This document shows, piece by piece, positions 51,190 through 60,409 of a stretch of DNA of 64,000 nt. Made by a program: the position numbers and the translations under genes. The number at the start of each line of letters is the position of its first letter. Position 1 is the stretch's first letter. The notes beneath the pieces are model-generated. The model saw only the letters and a program-made list of their open reading frames with translations, was not told where the DNA came from and did not search any database. The stretch is from Gammaproteobacteria bacterium (GTDB lineage Bacteria > Pseudomonadota > Gammaproteobacteria > Steroidobacterales > Rariloculaceae), in assembly GCA_036381015.1 (NCBI GenBank), contig DASVDR010000007.1, forward strand, positions 1 to 64,000, given 5' to 3'.

Positions 51190-51834
51190 TTACAGGTCGT
51201 CGTCCGGATCGTCCAGGTCGTCGTCATCCTCCGGATCGATCTGCCCGCGAATCTCGCCGGCCGGGAAGCCCGTGGTATGCACGTTCGCGTACGCCGCTTC
51301 CGCGCGCATGGCCGCGACGAGCTCCTCGAACTCGCCCTCGTCGAGCCCTTGGTCCGCCGGTCCGATGACTTGGGCCGCCATGATCGTGCCGGTGATCTCG
51401 GCGGTGCCTTCCGGACACGTCTGCGTGTCCGGCGGTCCGTTCTCCAGGTTCGTGCACAGGAACACGCTGATGCCGCCGTTCGTGTGCACTTGCCCGACGT
51501 GGATATGCGCCTGCTCGACGTTCTCCAGGCCTTCGTAGGTCAGCGTGTACGTGATCATGCTGGCCGCCTCGTCGAGCTCGGCGCTGAACTCGCCCTGCCC
51601 CGCCGAGGAGATCGACGGCACTTCCTGAATTCCTCTGAGCAGGGCGACGAAAGACGTGGCGGTCGCATCGTCGTCGTCGATGAGGCCCTGCTGAGAGTCG
51701 CCGCCCACGATGCCGCCGTCGACATCGTCACCATAGATGTCGTCGCCGTAGTCGTAGTCCTGAGCCGAGGCCGCGAAAGCCAGAGAGCCGGAGAAGAGCA
51801 GCAGCAACACACGGTGGGTCTGCCATCGTTCCAT
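51190..51834 (-). CDS. CHRD domain exported protein
   Basis: A 214-residue protein from ATG 51834 (GGAGG upstream) with a signal peptide ('VLLLLFSGSLAFAASAQ'), an acidic/tyrosine linker ('DYDYGDDIYGDDVDGG'), a CHRD domain ('SFVALLRGIQEVPSISSAGQ', 'GEFSAELDEAASMITYTLTY', 'VEQAHIHVGQVHTNGGISVFL', 'TTGFPAGEIRGQI') and an Asp-rich tail. CHRD domains occur in chordin and in secreted bacterial proteins; the role is unknown. It faces mrpG convergently. Confidence 0.88.
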   Translation of the reverse strand: MERWQTHRVLLLLFSGSLAFAASAQDYDYGDDIYGDDVDGGIVGGDSQQGLIDDDDATATSFVALLRGIQEVPSISSAGQGEFSAELDEAASMITYTLTYEGLENVEQAHIHVGQVHTNGGISVFLCTNLENGPPDTQTCPEGTAEITGTIMAAQVIGPADQGLDEGEFEELVAAMRAEAAYANVHTTGFPAGEIRGQIDPEDDDDLDDPDDDL

Positions 51835-52001
51835 CGGAGCACCTCCTGCCGGATTGGAATGAGACGCCGCGCTGCGCCATCCGCGCGCGCACGCTCGACG
51901 CGACCTACATAAGTCCCACGGCCGGAGGCGGAAGTTCGGGGGATAGGGAATCGCGCCCAGGCAAGAGTACGCACGCTCGGCGGAATGCAAAAAACGCTTT
52001 G

Positions 52002-52895
52002 TCAGCCGCTGCCGCGCGCCCTCAACCGATGAAGCCACGCGTCCGGCAACGACAGCGTCACGGCGACGCGGAGCCGCGTACGGAAGCCCACGACGTAACG
52101 CGGCTTGGGCCGCCGGGACGTCAGCGCCTCAACGATAGCGGCGGCCACCCGGCCGGGAGGCTCGCCCGCGTCCTCGAGCTCGCGCAGCCGGCGCCTTCGG
52201 ACGCCGAGCGCAGCCGCGTAGCGATCCCTATCCTCGCAGCGAAGCCGGGCAGCAAGCGCCTCCTCTGCCGCGCGAGCCTTCTTCCAGAGCGGTGTGGCGA
52301 CGACGCCGGGCTCGATGAGGCTGACCCGAATGCCCTGCGCATGCAGCTCCGCGGCCATCACTTTCGTCAATGCCTCGAGCGCGAATTTCGACGCGCAGTA
52401 CGGCCCGATCATCGGACCGGCGATGCGTCCGCTCGTGGAGCCGACGTTGACGATCCGTCCTCCGGAGCGCCGGAGCAGCGGCAGAAAGGCCTGAACCACC
52501 GCGAGCGGTCCGACGACATTGACGTCGAGCTGGCGGCGAAAGTCGGCGAGCGACACATGCTCGAGCGGCCCGGACACGACGATGCCGGCACTGTTCACGA
52601 CGCCCGCGAGCACGCCCTCCTCCCCGAGCTCGCCGGCCACCGCGTCGGCAGCCGCGCGGACGCTCTCTTCGCGCGCCACGTCGAGCTCGAGCGGCGCGAG
52701 CCGCGTCGAAGCCGCGGCGGCCAGCCGCTCGGCGGCCGCGGGCCCGCGCACGCCCGCGAAGACCTTGAAGCCGCATCGGTCGAGCTCGAGCGCGGCGGCC
52801 TCGCCGATCCCGCTCGACGCGCCGGTCACGACGACGGCCCGGACGGCGTCCGCACCGTCCACTCTCTCCGCCCGCGGAACGCCGAGCGTGCTCAT
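52002..52895 (-). CDS. Short-chain dehydrogenase/reductase
   Basis: A 297-residue NAD(P)-dependent oxidoreductase with a Rossmann motif 'VVVTGASSGIGEAAALELD', the 'NSAGIVVSGPLE' strand, catalytic Ser in 'IVNVGSTSGRIAGP' and Tyr/Lys in 'GPYCASKFALEAL'. The C-terminal ~60 residues ('DRDRYAAALGVRRRRLRE', 'PRYVVGFRTRLRVAVTLSLPDAW') are typical of the retinol-dehydrogenase-like group. Last gene of the surface-glycan operon; its ATG overlaps the radical SAM gene's stop. Confidence 0.9.
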   Translation of the reverse strand: MSTLGVPRAERVDGADAVRAVVVTGASSGIGEAAALELDRCGFKVFAGVRGPAAAERLAAAASTRLAPLELDVAREESVRAAADAVAGELGEEGVLAGVVNSAGIVVSGPLEHVSLADFRRQLDVNVVGPLAVVQAFLPLLRRSGGRIVNVGSTSGRIAGPMIGPYCASKFALEALTKVMAAELHAQGIRVSLIEPGVVATPLWKKARAAEEALAARLRCEDRDRYAAALGVRRRRLRELEDAGEPPGRVAAAIVEALTSRRPKPRYVVGFRTRLRVAVTLSLPDAWLHRLRARGSG

Positions 52896-54064
52896 CGGAG
52901 CGGCAACGAGCCTGCGGCGGGCACGGGCCGTGGGGGTCGACCGGGCGCGACGGCGTCGCCCGGCCGGCGGTACCGCGCGACGTCGTAGCACCACGCGGGG
53001 TCCGCGATCCTCGCGCCCGTCACCGGCTCGAACTCGGACTCCCCGTACCTCGCGACGTAGTCGCGCCATGGGCCGTCGCAGACGAGCGCATAGCGGCATC
53101 GGCGGCACGCCGGCAGCCGCTTCTTGCGCAGCAGCTCGACGATTCGCGTGAAGCCGATGACCCTGAAGCCGTCGAGGCCGAGACGCCGCGCGGCCGTCCA
53201 GTCTTTCGCGAGCAAGCCGCCGAGGAGCGCGGCGAGATCGAACGCGAGGGCTTTCGGTTTCGTGTCGGCCCTGCGCACCTTGTTGCTCAAGTAGTAGTTC
53301 CAGTCGTCCGGGTCGAAGCTCTGCTGATACAAGTTCATGACGTACTTCTCGTAGCCCGTCATGAAGCAGAACGGTATGTACTTCACGCTGAGCGGCGGGA
53401 GCCGAGGCTCGTGGCGCTCGATCGCGCGTCTGATCGCGGCGCCCGCGTCCGAGTACCTCACTTGCATCCCTGCGGACGTCCCCTTGGCCTCGCTGACCGG
53501 GCTGAACACCGCGAGATTGATACAGTCCATCTCGAGGGCGACCAGCATGCCGAGGATGTCTTCGAGGTAAGCGTAGTTCGCCCCGGTCACGGTCGTGCTG
53601 CTGCGGCACCGCGCGCCGCACGCCTTCACGTTGCGGACGGCCGCCATGATGCGATCGAAGCTGCCCCGAATGCCCGTGTGAGCGTCGTGAAGCTCGGGCG
53701 TGTGGCCGTGAATCGAAAAAAGGAAATCGTTCGCTCCCGCGCCGACGACCACTTTCGCATACGAGGGCTTCGCGAGTCGTAAGCCGTTCGTGATGACGGA
53801 AACGTTCACGAAGCCGAGCGCCGCCGCATGGGCGATCAGCTCGACGAGATCCGGCCGTATCGTCGGCTCGCCGCCCGTGAACTCGACCTCCGTCGCGCCC
53901 GACGCGCGCAGCAGCTCGATGCGCCTCCGCAGCTGCGCGGTGGTCGGCTCCTTCTCTATCGGATTGTCGAGCGAGTCCTGGTAATAGCAGAAGCCGCAGC
54001 GGGCGTTGCAACGGTAGCCGAGCCGCACGTCGCCGCGCTGGGATAAGGCGATCGCCGCAGCCAA
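52892..54064 (-). CDS. Radical SAM/SPASM-like protein
   Basis: About 390 residues. The [4Fe-4S] SAM motif CxxxCxxC is in 'RCNARCGFCYYQDSL'; 'VEFTGGEPTIRPDLVELI' and 'VSVITNGLRLAKP' follow. The C-terminal 'CRRCRYALVCDGPWRDYVARYG' with flanking cysteines is a SPASM/twitch-like auxiliary cluster. No ATG fits; TTG 54064, two bases behind the glycosyltransferase stop, is the likely start (the open frame extends to 54160). Placed in a glycan operon it could modify a sugar or peptide; the substrate is unknown. Confidence 0.8.
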   Translation of the reverse strand: MAAAIALSQRGDVRLGYRCNARCGFCYYQDSLDNPIEKEPTTAQLRRRIELLRASGATEVEFTGGEPTIRPDLVELIAHAAALGFVNVSVITNGLRLAKPSYAKVVVGAGANDFLFSIHGHTPELHDAHTGIRGSFDRIMAAVRNVKACGARCRSSTTVTGANYAYLEDILGMLVALEMDCINLAVFSPVSEAKGTSAGMQVRYSDAGAAIRRAIERHEPRLPPLSVKYIPFCFMTGYEKYVMNLYQQSFDPDDWNYYLSNKVRRADTKPKALAFDLAALLGGLLAKDWTAARRLGLDGFRVIGFTRIVELLRKKRLPACRRCRYALVCDGPWRDYVARYGESEFEPVTGARIADPAWCYDVARYRRPGDAVAPGRPPRPVPAAGSLPLR

Positions 54065-54065
54065 C

Positions 54066-55295
54066 TCAATGCACTCGCACGCCGAGGGCGGCGTACACCG
54101 ACACCATCCGCCGGCGATAGACGACGGCGTCGAAGCGGGCTTCGGCCGTCGCTCGCGCAATCCGCCCCATTCGGATCAGCTTCGCGTCGGGCGCCGCCGC
54201 GGCCTCGCGGAGCGCCGCGGCGAGCGACTCCACCGAGCCGCTGCGAAACAGCCAGCCGTTCTCGCCCGGCGTGACGATCTCCGGGATACCGCCGATGTCG
54301 GCGCCGATCACGGGCTTTCCCGCCGCGAAGGACTCGAGCACGCTGATCGGCGCATTTTCGTACCACTCCGCGGGCAGCACCGTGGCCCGGCACGCGCGCA
54401 CCGCGTCGTAGAGGCGCTCGGCGGAGAGGCGCCCGAGAAATTCGACCTCGGCCCCGGTCCTTTCCGCCTCGCGCTCGAGCACGGCGCGCTGCGGCCCTTC
54501 GCCCGCGAGCCGCACGGCAGCGCCCGCCTCCGCCGCCGCACGGAGCAGCGTCGTGAGCCCTTTCTCCGGGGACAGCCTCCCGAGGTAGAGGAAGCCGCGG
54601 CCGGGCGAGAGGCTCGGCCGAATGGTCGAGCAGTCGACGAAGTTCGGTACGTGCACGAAGCGGCTCGCGTCCCAGCCCCACTCCGCGAGCTTGCGCGCAT
54701 AGAACTCGCTCGGCACGACGAAGCAATCGACGTTCCTGCCGTACGAGTCGAGCAGGCGATGCAGCACCGCTTCGGCCATCACGATCGCGCTCAGCGTCAC
54801 GGAGCCTTTGCTGCAGCGGTTCACGAGCACCCTGTGGAGCCGGCCGCCCTTGCACTCCTCGCACGCTCCGGCGCCGTTGAACATGTGGTATGCGGGGCAC
54901 GCGAGCTTCAGGTCGTGCAGCGTCATGACGACGGGAACCCCGCGCCGCTTCAACACGCCGAGTATCGACGGAGAGAGGTGGTGGTAGATGCTGTGGCAGT
55001 GGCCGACGTCGGGGCGAACACGGTCGAGCAGCGCCGAGAGCTTCCGCCGCGCCTCGAGCGAGTACACGACCTTCGGCACGCGCCGCAGCTTCTGCGCCGT
55101 CGTGTACGCCGCGCCGAGCTCGAGCTCCTCGACGAAGAACTCGGACCACGGCGACGGCTCGTTCTCGGCGTGATGCATCGAGAACGGGACGACGGTCCAG
55201 CCGGCGCCCTCGAACATGCGGTTGTGACCGAGATACACGGCTTCCGAGCCGTCGCGCCGGTAGAAGTAGTTGTTGATCGACAGCAGCGTCGTCAT
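54066..55295 (-). CDS. Glycosyltransferase family 4 (GT-B)
   Basis: A 409-residue GT-B protein with the donor-binding region 'LYLGRLSPEKGLTTLLRAAAE', 'VEFLGRLSAERLYDAVRA', 'SVLESFAAGKPVIGADIGGIPEIV' (EX7E-type). A cysteine quartet in the acceptor domain ('LACPAYHMFNGAGACEECKGG') resembles the zinc-binding insert of some capsular glycosyltransferases. ATG 55295 overlaps the upstream glycosyltransferase stop by 4 bases. Confidence 0.9.
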   Translation of the reverse strand: MTTLLSINNYFYRRDGSEAVYLGHNRMFEGAGWTVVPFSMHHAENEPSPWSEFFVEELELGAAYTTAQKLRRVPKVVYSLEARRKLSALLDRVRPDVGHCHSIYHHLSPSILGVLKRRGVPVVMTLHDLKLACPAYHMFNGAGACEECKGGRLHRVLVNRCSKGSVTLSAIVMAEAVLHRLLDSYGRNVDCFVVPSEFYARKLAEWGWDASRFVHVPNFVDCSTIRPSLSPGRGFLYLGRLSPEKGLTTLLRAAAEAGAAVRLAGEGPQRAVLEREAERTGAEVEFLGRLSAERLYDAVRACRATVLPAEWYENAPISVLESFAAGKPVIGADIGGIPEIVTPGENGWLFRSGSVESLAAALREAAAAPDAKLIRMGRIARATAEARFDAVVYRRRMVSVYAALGVRVH

Positions 55296-56419
55296 CGGGA
55301 TCGCTCGGCGGCCTGCTCGGGCCTCTGGACGACGCGGTCGAGAACGGCGGCCGTCTGCAGCGCGATGTTCGACCAATCGAACCGCTCGTCGAGCTTGCCG
55401 GAATCCGTGCGCGGCGCGGCGAGAAGCCGCTCGAGCCGCAATGCGAGGTCGGCGACGTTGCCGCGCTCGAAGTAGTGCGCGCGCGGCAGCCCGAGCTCCT
55501 CGTGCGCGTCGATGTCGGAGAGCAGCACGCGCGCTCCGCACGCGAGCGCTTCGAGCACCGCGAGCGGCATACCTTCGTAAGTCGACGCCATGACCGTGCA
55601 CGCCGAATGCCGGTAGAGCCACGGCAGCTCGCGCGGCGCGACGTACCCGGCGAGCACGATTCGGCGGTTGCGGGCGGCCGCGGCGCGGACCCGCTTCGCA
55701 TAAGGGTCGTCCGTTTCCGTGTTACCGCACACGACGAGGCGCCGGCTCGCGAGCGCCGGGGCCTCCATCGCCGCGGCCACGTCGAGGATCCGCTTGTGCT
55801 CGGTGATGCGCCCGACCATCAGCACGTAGCTCCCCGGCTCGAGCCGCCCGAGACGGCCGGTCGGACGCACGTACGGGCCCGAGCCCGAAGCCGCGCCGTT
55901 GTAGATCGCGTGGCACCGCACGCCGGCGGAAGCCTCGACCGCGCGCCGGATGGAATCGGAGACGCAGATCACGGCGTCCGCGTGGCGCACGCCGGCGCGC
56001 TCGCCGATCCTGAGCAGCGCGCGCGCGAAACGCCCCCATTTCGCGGCGTCGTAGTCGCGGCCGTGGTGCGTGACGACGACGCGCAGACCGGCAAGCCGCA
56101 GCAACGGGGCGAAGACGGCCGGGCCGATGCCGTGAACGTGCACGAGCTCCGGTCGCGCGGCGATGCAGTAGCCCGCGCACAAGAACGAGTGAACGAACGA
56201 CTCGACGCCTTTCCCCCGCGGCGCCCAGACGCGCTTCGATTCGAGGCCCGGCACGTCGTCGCCGGAGCACGCCGGCCGGTAGCCGCACCGCACGAGCACG
56301 GTGATCTCGTATCCGAGCGGCGCGAGCCGCGAGTAGAGCTCGCGCGCGTGAGTCTCGATGCCTCCCTCGACGCCGCGGAGTTCCCGAAAGCCGAAGGCGA
56401 CGAGGCGGCGGCGTCTCAA
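55292..56419 (-). CDS. Glycosyltransferase family 4 (GT-B)
   Basis: A 375-residue GT-B protein starting at TTG 56419, which overlaps the wecB stop (TTGA). Acceptor side: 'GFRELRGVEGGIETHARELYSRLAPLG' (GGxE, in part); donor side: 'YVLMVGRITEHKRILDVAAAM' and 'TVMASTYEGMPLAVLEALACG' with the EGxxxxxxE pattern. It acts on the cytoplasmic face of the membrane to add a sugar, probably to a lipid-linked glycan built from the WecB product. Confidence 0.9.
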   Translation of the reverse strand: MRRRRLVAFGFRELRGVEGGIETHARELYSRLAPLGYEITVLVRCGYRPACSGDDVPGLESKRVWAPRGKGVESFVHSFLCAGYCIAARPELVHVHGIGPAVFAPLLRLAGLRVVVTHHGRDYDAAKWGRFARALLRIGERAGVRHADAVICVSDSIRRAVEASAGVRCHAIYNGAASGSGPYVRPTGRLGRLEPGSYVLMVGRITEHKRILDVAAAMEAPALASRRLVVCGNTETDDPYAKRVRAAAARNRRIVLAGYVAPRELPWLYRHSACTVMASTYEGMPLAVLEALACGARVLLSDIDAHEELGLPRAHYFERGNVADLALRLERLLAAPRTDSGKLDERFDWSNIALQTAAVLDRVVQRPEQAAERSR

Positions 56420-57543
56420 AGCCCGTCACCGCCGACCAGCGTCTCGGCGCAGATTTCCGCGGGCGCAGCCGGACGAGGACGTTGCGGATCGCGGCGCTCG
56501 GCGGCGGCCGCCTCGCTCAGCACACGGTCGACGATGCGGACGCCGGCGCCCGGCGGCCCGTAGATATCCGGCCAACCCCGGCGCTGCGCCGCGCACGCTT
56601 CCTCGACGCTCGCGAGGATCGGACCGATCGCGAAGCCGGCGACGACGTTGGCGCCGTTTGCAACGGTCAGGTGCCGCTCCGTGTTGTTCCGCAGCGTCAC
56701 GCAGGGCACGCCGAGCAGATAGGCTTCCTCCTGGATGCAGCCGCTGTCGGTCAGAATCGCGAGCGCATGCTTCTGAAGCGCGAGAGACTCGAACGGCGAG
56801 ACGGGATCGACCGCCTCGATCGCGCCGAGCTCGCGATCGAGCTTGTATCGCCGCAACGCATCGGCGGTCCGCGGGTGAACGGGAAAGACGACCGCGCGGC
56901 GCTCCGCGATTCTGCGCAGGGCGTGAAGGAGCGCCGTCATCCGCTCGCGCGAGTCCGTGAGCTCCTTGCGATGCAACGTGACGAAGACGTAGCGATCGGA
57001 TCGCGGGGGGCGCGAGATCGCGTCCGCGAAGTCGTGCAGCACGTCGACCGTCGTGTTGCCTTCGAGGTGGATACGCCCCCGCACGGCCGGAGTGGCGCGC
57101 AGCAGGCGCTCCTCGTAGGCCGTATACGCGAACAGCAGGGTGGCGATCGAGTCGACCATGATTCGGTTGCGCTCCTCGCGCATCAGCACGTCGCCGGAGC
57201 GCAAGCCCGCTTCCACGTGCGTGACGCCGAGGTCGAGATAGAGGGCAGCGAGCGCGCCGGCCAGTGACGCGGCCGTATCGCCGTTCACGATGACGTGAGT
57301 GATGCCGTCCCTGACGAAAGTCCTCTGCAGCCATTCGATCGCGTTGCCCAGCGAGTATCGTCCGGGCAGCGCGCGGCTCCACTCGTAGCCCATCGCACGG
57401 TAGACGTCCGCGCACATCTTCCGCTGTCGATGCTGGTTCGTGTGCAGGACCTCGAATCGCACTCCCGCCCTCGCGAGCGCGGCGACGATCGAAAAGTTCT
57501 TGATGATCTCCGGTCTCGTGCCCTGCACCAGTGCAATTCTCAA
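56416..57543 (-). CDS. wecB: UDP-N-acetylglucosamine 2-epimerase (WecB-like)
   Basis: Non-hydrolysing epimerase turning UDP-GlcNAc into UDP-ManNAc. About 375 residues: 'IALVQGTRPEIIKNFSIVAAL', 'VNGDTAASLAGALAALYL', 'VTHVEAGLRSGD', 'EERNRIMVDSIATLLF', 'ILTDSGCIQEEAYLLGVPCVTLRNNTE' (in parts), with the GTRPE, HVEAGLR and DSGG-like (here DSGC) signatures. TTG 57543 is preferred because AGGAGG lies 6 bases upstream; an ATG at 57570 has no site. ManNAc units feed enterobacterial-antigen- or capsule-like glycans. Confidence 0.92.
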   Translation of the reverse strand: MRIALVQGTRPEIIKNFSIVAALARAGVRFEVLHTNQHRQRKMCADVYRAMGYEWSRALPGRYSLGNAIEWLQRTFVRDGITHVIVNGDTAASLAGALAALYLDLGVTHVEAGLRSGDVLMREERNRIMVDSIATLLFAYTAYEERLLRATPAVRGRIHLEGNTTVDVLHDFADAISRPPRSDRYVFVTLHRKELTDSRERMTALLHALRRIAERRAVVFPVHPRTADALRRYKLDRELGAIEAVDPVSPFESLALQKHALAILTDSGCIQEEAYLLGVPCVTLRNNTERHLTVANGANVVAGFAIGPILASVEEACAAQRRGWPDIYGPPGAGVRIVDRVLSEAAAAERRDPQRPRPAAPAEICAETLVGGDGL

Positions 57544-57608
57544 CAGCTCCCTCCTCGCGCCCCCCAACATGGCCGGCGCCGGCGCTCGCGCTGCCGGCGT
57601 CGCGGCGT

Positions 57609-58172
57609 TCAACGGCTCATGACCGCCTCCGCGTAACGCTCGGCGACCGCGCGGTTTCCGCTTTCGTTGAAGTGGACCGGATCGGTGTAGCACTCGGCCG
57701 TCAAGTTCGAAAACTCGACCATCCGGGCGACATCGAACTCGGCCGCGACGTCGCTCACCGCGCGGTTGTAGGCGTCGCGCCGCTCCTCGGCGGCGGCCGG
57801 AAAGAACGCGTGGCCGTCGGGCCACAGCGGCGGAATCTCGCCGCAGTAAAGCGCTCGGAATCCGTGCAGCTCCAATGCCGAGAGGACTTGCCGGTAGTAC
57901 TCGGCGAACAAATCGATCGGTGTGCCGTCGCCGACGTCGTTCGCGCCGATGAGAATGCACGCGTGATGCACGTCGCTGGCGACGACGAGATCCGCGGGCA
58001 GTCGGAGCCACAGCCCGCGCGCCGTCAGGCCGTTCTCGCCGAGATTCAGCACTTGCCAGCGGTAGCGCGTGCGCCGATTGAGGATCTGCGCGAGATACAT
58101 CGGGTAACAGCCGTACGTGCGGGCCCCGAAGGTCTGGCTGTCTCCCCAGCACGCGATGCGCTGATAATTCAT
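57609..58172 (-). CDS. SGNH/GDSL-type hydrolase
   Basis: A 187-residue esterase/acyl-hydrolase fold without a signal peptide. Blocks: 'IACWGDSQTFGARTYG' (GDS nucleophile), 'LGENGLTARGL', 'ACILIGANDVGDGTP' (GxND) and 'DPVHFNESGNRAVAERY' (D-x-x-H). It heads the minus-strand glycan operon, 66 bases before wecB, and could remove O-acetyl groups from a glycan; that is inference. Confidence 0.9.
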   Translation of the reverse strand: MNYQRIACWGDSQTFGARTYGCYPMYLAQILNRRTRYRWQVLNLGENGLTARGLWLRLPADLVVASDVHHACILIGANDVGDGTPIDLFAEYYRQVLSALELHGFRALYCGEIPPLWPDGHAFFPAAAEERRDAYNRAVSDVAAEFDVARMVEFSNLTAECYTDPVHFNESGNRAVAERYAEAVMSR

Positions 58173-58492
58173 GCGAGGCCCCCCGCGGCAGTCGACTTTT
58201 CGCTCAGCATCGGCGTTGTTTTTGTGCCGCGCGTCTGCCTCCGGTCGATGCAAAGGGTATGCCACGCGTTTCTCGGGCGCATTCGAGCGTCGCTGTTTGG
58301 GGACGCTTCGCGCGCGGGATCCGCCGCCTTCTTTTAGCACACACAACTTTTCGCGCGCGGAAGTCGCCGGCGCGTGCTGCCGGTCGGCTCGCAGGGCGCG
58401 GGCGCTGGAAGGCCTCGTCCCCGTTGCAAAAACTGGTGGGAAGATTCCAGGTTCTGACCCGCCGCGCCGCGCGAGAGCGCGTCGCGAGCAGC
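58173..58492. other. Promoter region between nnrS end and the glycan operon
   Basis: 320 bases without a gene, downstream of nnrS and upstream of the SGNH-hydrolase gene, so it should hold the promoter of the glycan operon. I see T-rich stretches on both strands (58209-58217 and around 58330) but no convincing -35/-10 pair, repeat or riboswitch. Confidence 0.4.
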
Positions 58493-59731
58493 TCAAGCGC
58501 CGTCGGCGCGCGGCCCCAGCAGAATCGGAACGTAGACGCCGAGGAAGACGACGAACGCGCCCGCCCAAAGCAGCATCGCGCAACCGAGAGCGTGCAGCGT
58601 GGAGATCGGCAGCACGGCCGGGCCGAGCACACGAACCAACGCGCCGAGCACGACGAGGCCGTAGGCGGCAGTGATCGCGGGATGGACCACGAGCGGACGG
58701 CCCGTGTGCCCCAGCGCGACTCGCGTCGTCACCGCGAGGATCATCGTGCCGAACGCGCCCGCGGTTTGCGCATGCAGCCAGTTCGCGGCCCACGGCGACA
58801 TCGACGTCAGCCATACCGCCTTCAGCGCGAGCGCCACGACGAGCCATGCGTAGCCGACGTGCAGCACGAAGACGATCGGCATGCGGACGGCGCGCAGCCC
58901 TTCCCAACGCGCGAGCCGCGCGCCGAGCAACACCGCGGCGATCGCGGCGACGAGGCCCGCGGCGAAGGTGCCCGGCACGACGAGATCCCCCACGACGACG
59001 GCAGCGACGGCGACGAGCGAGGCGCGCTCGAGGAGCGGCGCGGGCGCAATCGACGAGCCGCGGCCGGCGCGCACGAGCGCATTGCGGGTGAACGCCGGCA
59101 CGATCCGGCCGCCGACGACGACCACCATCACGAGCACGAGGTTCGCGGCGAACCGCAGCGGATCGAACGGCAGCGCGCCGACCCATCCGAGCGCGACGGC
59201 GTGAAACAGGAGGTCCGCGACGAACAGCAGCCCGAGCATCACGAGGAAGGGATAGTTGCGCACGTTGCGCGTTCGAATCAGAGGCGGAGCGAGCGCCGCC
59301 GCGAGGCTCGGGAAGAACAGCAGATCGACGAGCACGGCGGGCGTCGAGTGCAGGCCGGTCAGCGGGCTCGCCACGACCCGCCCGGCGATCCAGAGCGCGG
59401 CCAGCGCCGCGAGCGGCGCGCCGGAGATCGCGCGCGTGCCGGTCCAGGTCGGCGCAGCGGTCAGCAGGAAGCCCGCGATCGCCGCCGCGACGAACCCGAA
59501 GAGCATTTCGTGGCCGTGCCAGCGGAAGAGCGGCAAAGCGTCGGCGGGCCAGGCCGCGCCCCGGAGCCCCAAGAAGAGCGCGACGAGCGCGATCGGCGCC
59601 CACGCGGCCGCGAGCAGGAAGAACGGCCGGAAGCCGTACGAGAAGACGACGCCGATCCCGCGAGAGGAAGCGACGCCGGTCCCGCGCGAGAAAACGACGC
59701 CGATCCCGCGTGCGGAAGGCGGTTCGCTCAT
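58493..59731 (-). CDS. nnrS: NnrS family haem/copper membrane protein
   Basis: A 412-residue inner-membrane protein with about 12 helices, as in NnrS, which contributes to nitric-oxide tolerance. Signatures: 'YGFRPFFLLAAAWAPIAL', 'FRWHGHEMLFGFVAAAIAGFLLTA' (in part), 'WLHAQTAGAFGTMILAVTTRVALGHTGRP' and the histidines that may bind metal. Residues 8-32 contain three near-identical octads (RGIGVVFS, RGTGVASS, RGIGVVFS) encoded by a 30-base tandem repeat at about 59640-59720, not usual for the family. Downstream partner of nsrR. Confidence 0.92.
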   Translation of the reverse strand: MSEPPSARGIGVVFSRGTGVASSRGIGVVFSYGFRPFFLLAAAWAPIALVALFLGLRGAAWPADALPLFRWHGHEMLFGFVAAAIAGFLLTAAPTWTGTRAISGAPLAALAALWIAGRVVASPLTGLHSTPAVLVDLLFFPSLAAALAPPLIRTRNVRNYPFLVMLGLLFVADLLFHAVALGWVGALPFDPLRFAANLVLVMVVVVGGRIVPAFTRNALVRAGRGSSIAPAPLLERASLVAVAAVVVGDLVVPGTFAAGLVAAIAAVLLGARLARWEGLRAVRMPIVFVLHVGYAWLVVALALKAVWLTSMSPWAANWLHAQTAGAFGTMILAVTTRVALGHTGRPLVVHPAITAAYGLVVLGALVRVLGPAVLPISTLHALGCAMLLWAGAFVVFLGVYVPILLGPRADGA

Positions 59732-59742
59732 CGGCCCACGCG

Positions 59743-60348
59743 TCAGCTCGCGCGCCCCCGGCGGAGCGCCGCGAGCGCGATCCACGAGACGACCGCGAGC
59801 CCCGCGAGCTTCAGCGTATCCATCGCGATGTAGATGCGGTGCAAGCTCGACGGCGGCGGCGTGCCGCCTTGCAGAATGACCTCGACGCGCGCATCGAGCG
59901 TGGGCAGCAGCCAGAGGTTCTGAACGGCGACTGCCGCGAGCAGGGCGGCGGCCGTGACGAGCGCGAGCGCGCCGGGCGTGAAGAGCCCCGCGGATGCGTG
60001 CGGCGTGCCGCGCCGGGCGAAGGCGCTGCGCAGGGCCGGCAGGCCGAACGCGGCGGCGCTCGCGAAGCCGGCGAGCGCGAGGACCACCTCGATGCGCCCG
60101 AACCACGAGAACGTCTGGCGCCCGACGTCGAGCGCGACCGGCAACGTCAGGCTCGGCGCGAGGAACTTCACCGGAGTCGCAAGGAACGATACGCCGAGCA
60201 AGGCCCCGAGCCACACGAGCCCGACGACGGCCAGCACGAGAACGGCCGCGTCGCCCCTCGCGCGATCGATCGTGTCGCGATCCGCCCGGGCGACGGCCGC
60301 GGCGGCGTCGGTCTCCGCAATCATCGAAATCCGCTTCGCACTGTGCAT
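59743..60348 (-). CDS. Four-helix membrane protein (DUF4149-like)
   Basis: A 201-residue protein from ATG 60348 (GAGGAGA upstream). Four hydrophobic segments: 'AAVLVLAVVGLVWLGALLGVSFLATP' (in part), 'IEVVLALAGFASAAAFGL', 'LALVTAAALLAAVAVQNLWLLP', 'LKLAGLAVVSWIALAAL'. The V-x-x-F-L-x-P / F-x-R-I-E layout recalls DUF4149/TMEM205-type proteins often beside nnrS. It lies between nsrR (61 bases) and nnrS (11 bases), so is likely co-transcribed in response to nitric oxide. Confidence 0.7.
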   Translation of the reverse strand: MHSAKRISMIAETDAAAAVARADRDTIDRARGDAAVLVLAVVGLVWLGALLGVSFLATPVKFLAPSLTLPVALDVGRQTFSWFGRIEVVLALAGFASAAAFGLPALRSAFARRGTPHASAGLFTPGALALVTAAALLAAVAVQNLWLLPTLDARVEVILQGGTPPPSSLHRIYIAMDTLKLAGLAVVSWIALAALRRGRAS

Positions 60349-60409
60349 GAGATTCTCCTCGACGGGTCCGCAGCACCCTCGAGGCCCGGAGCCGGCCGCC
60401 GGCCGCGGC

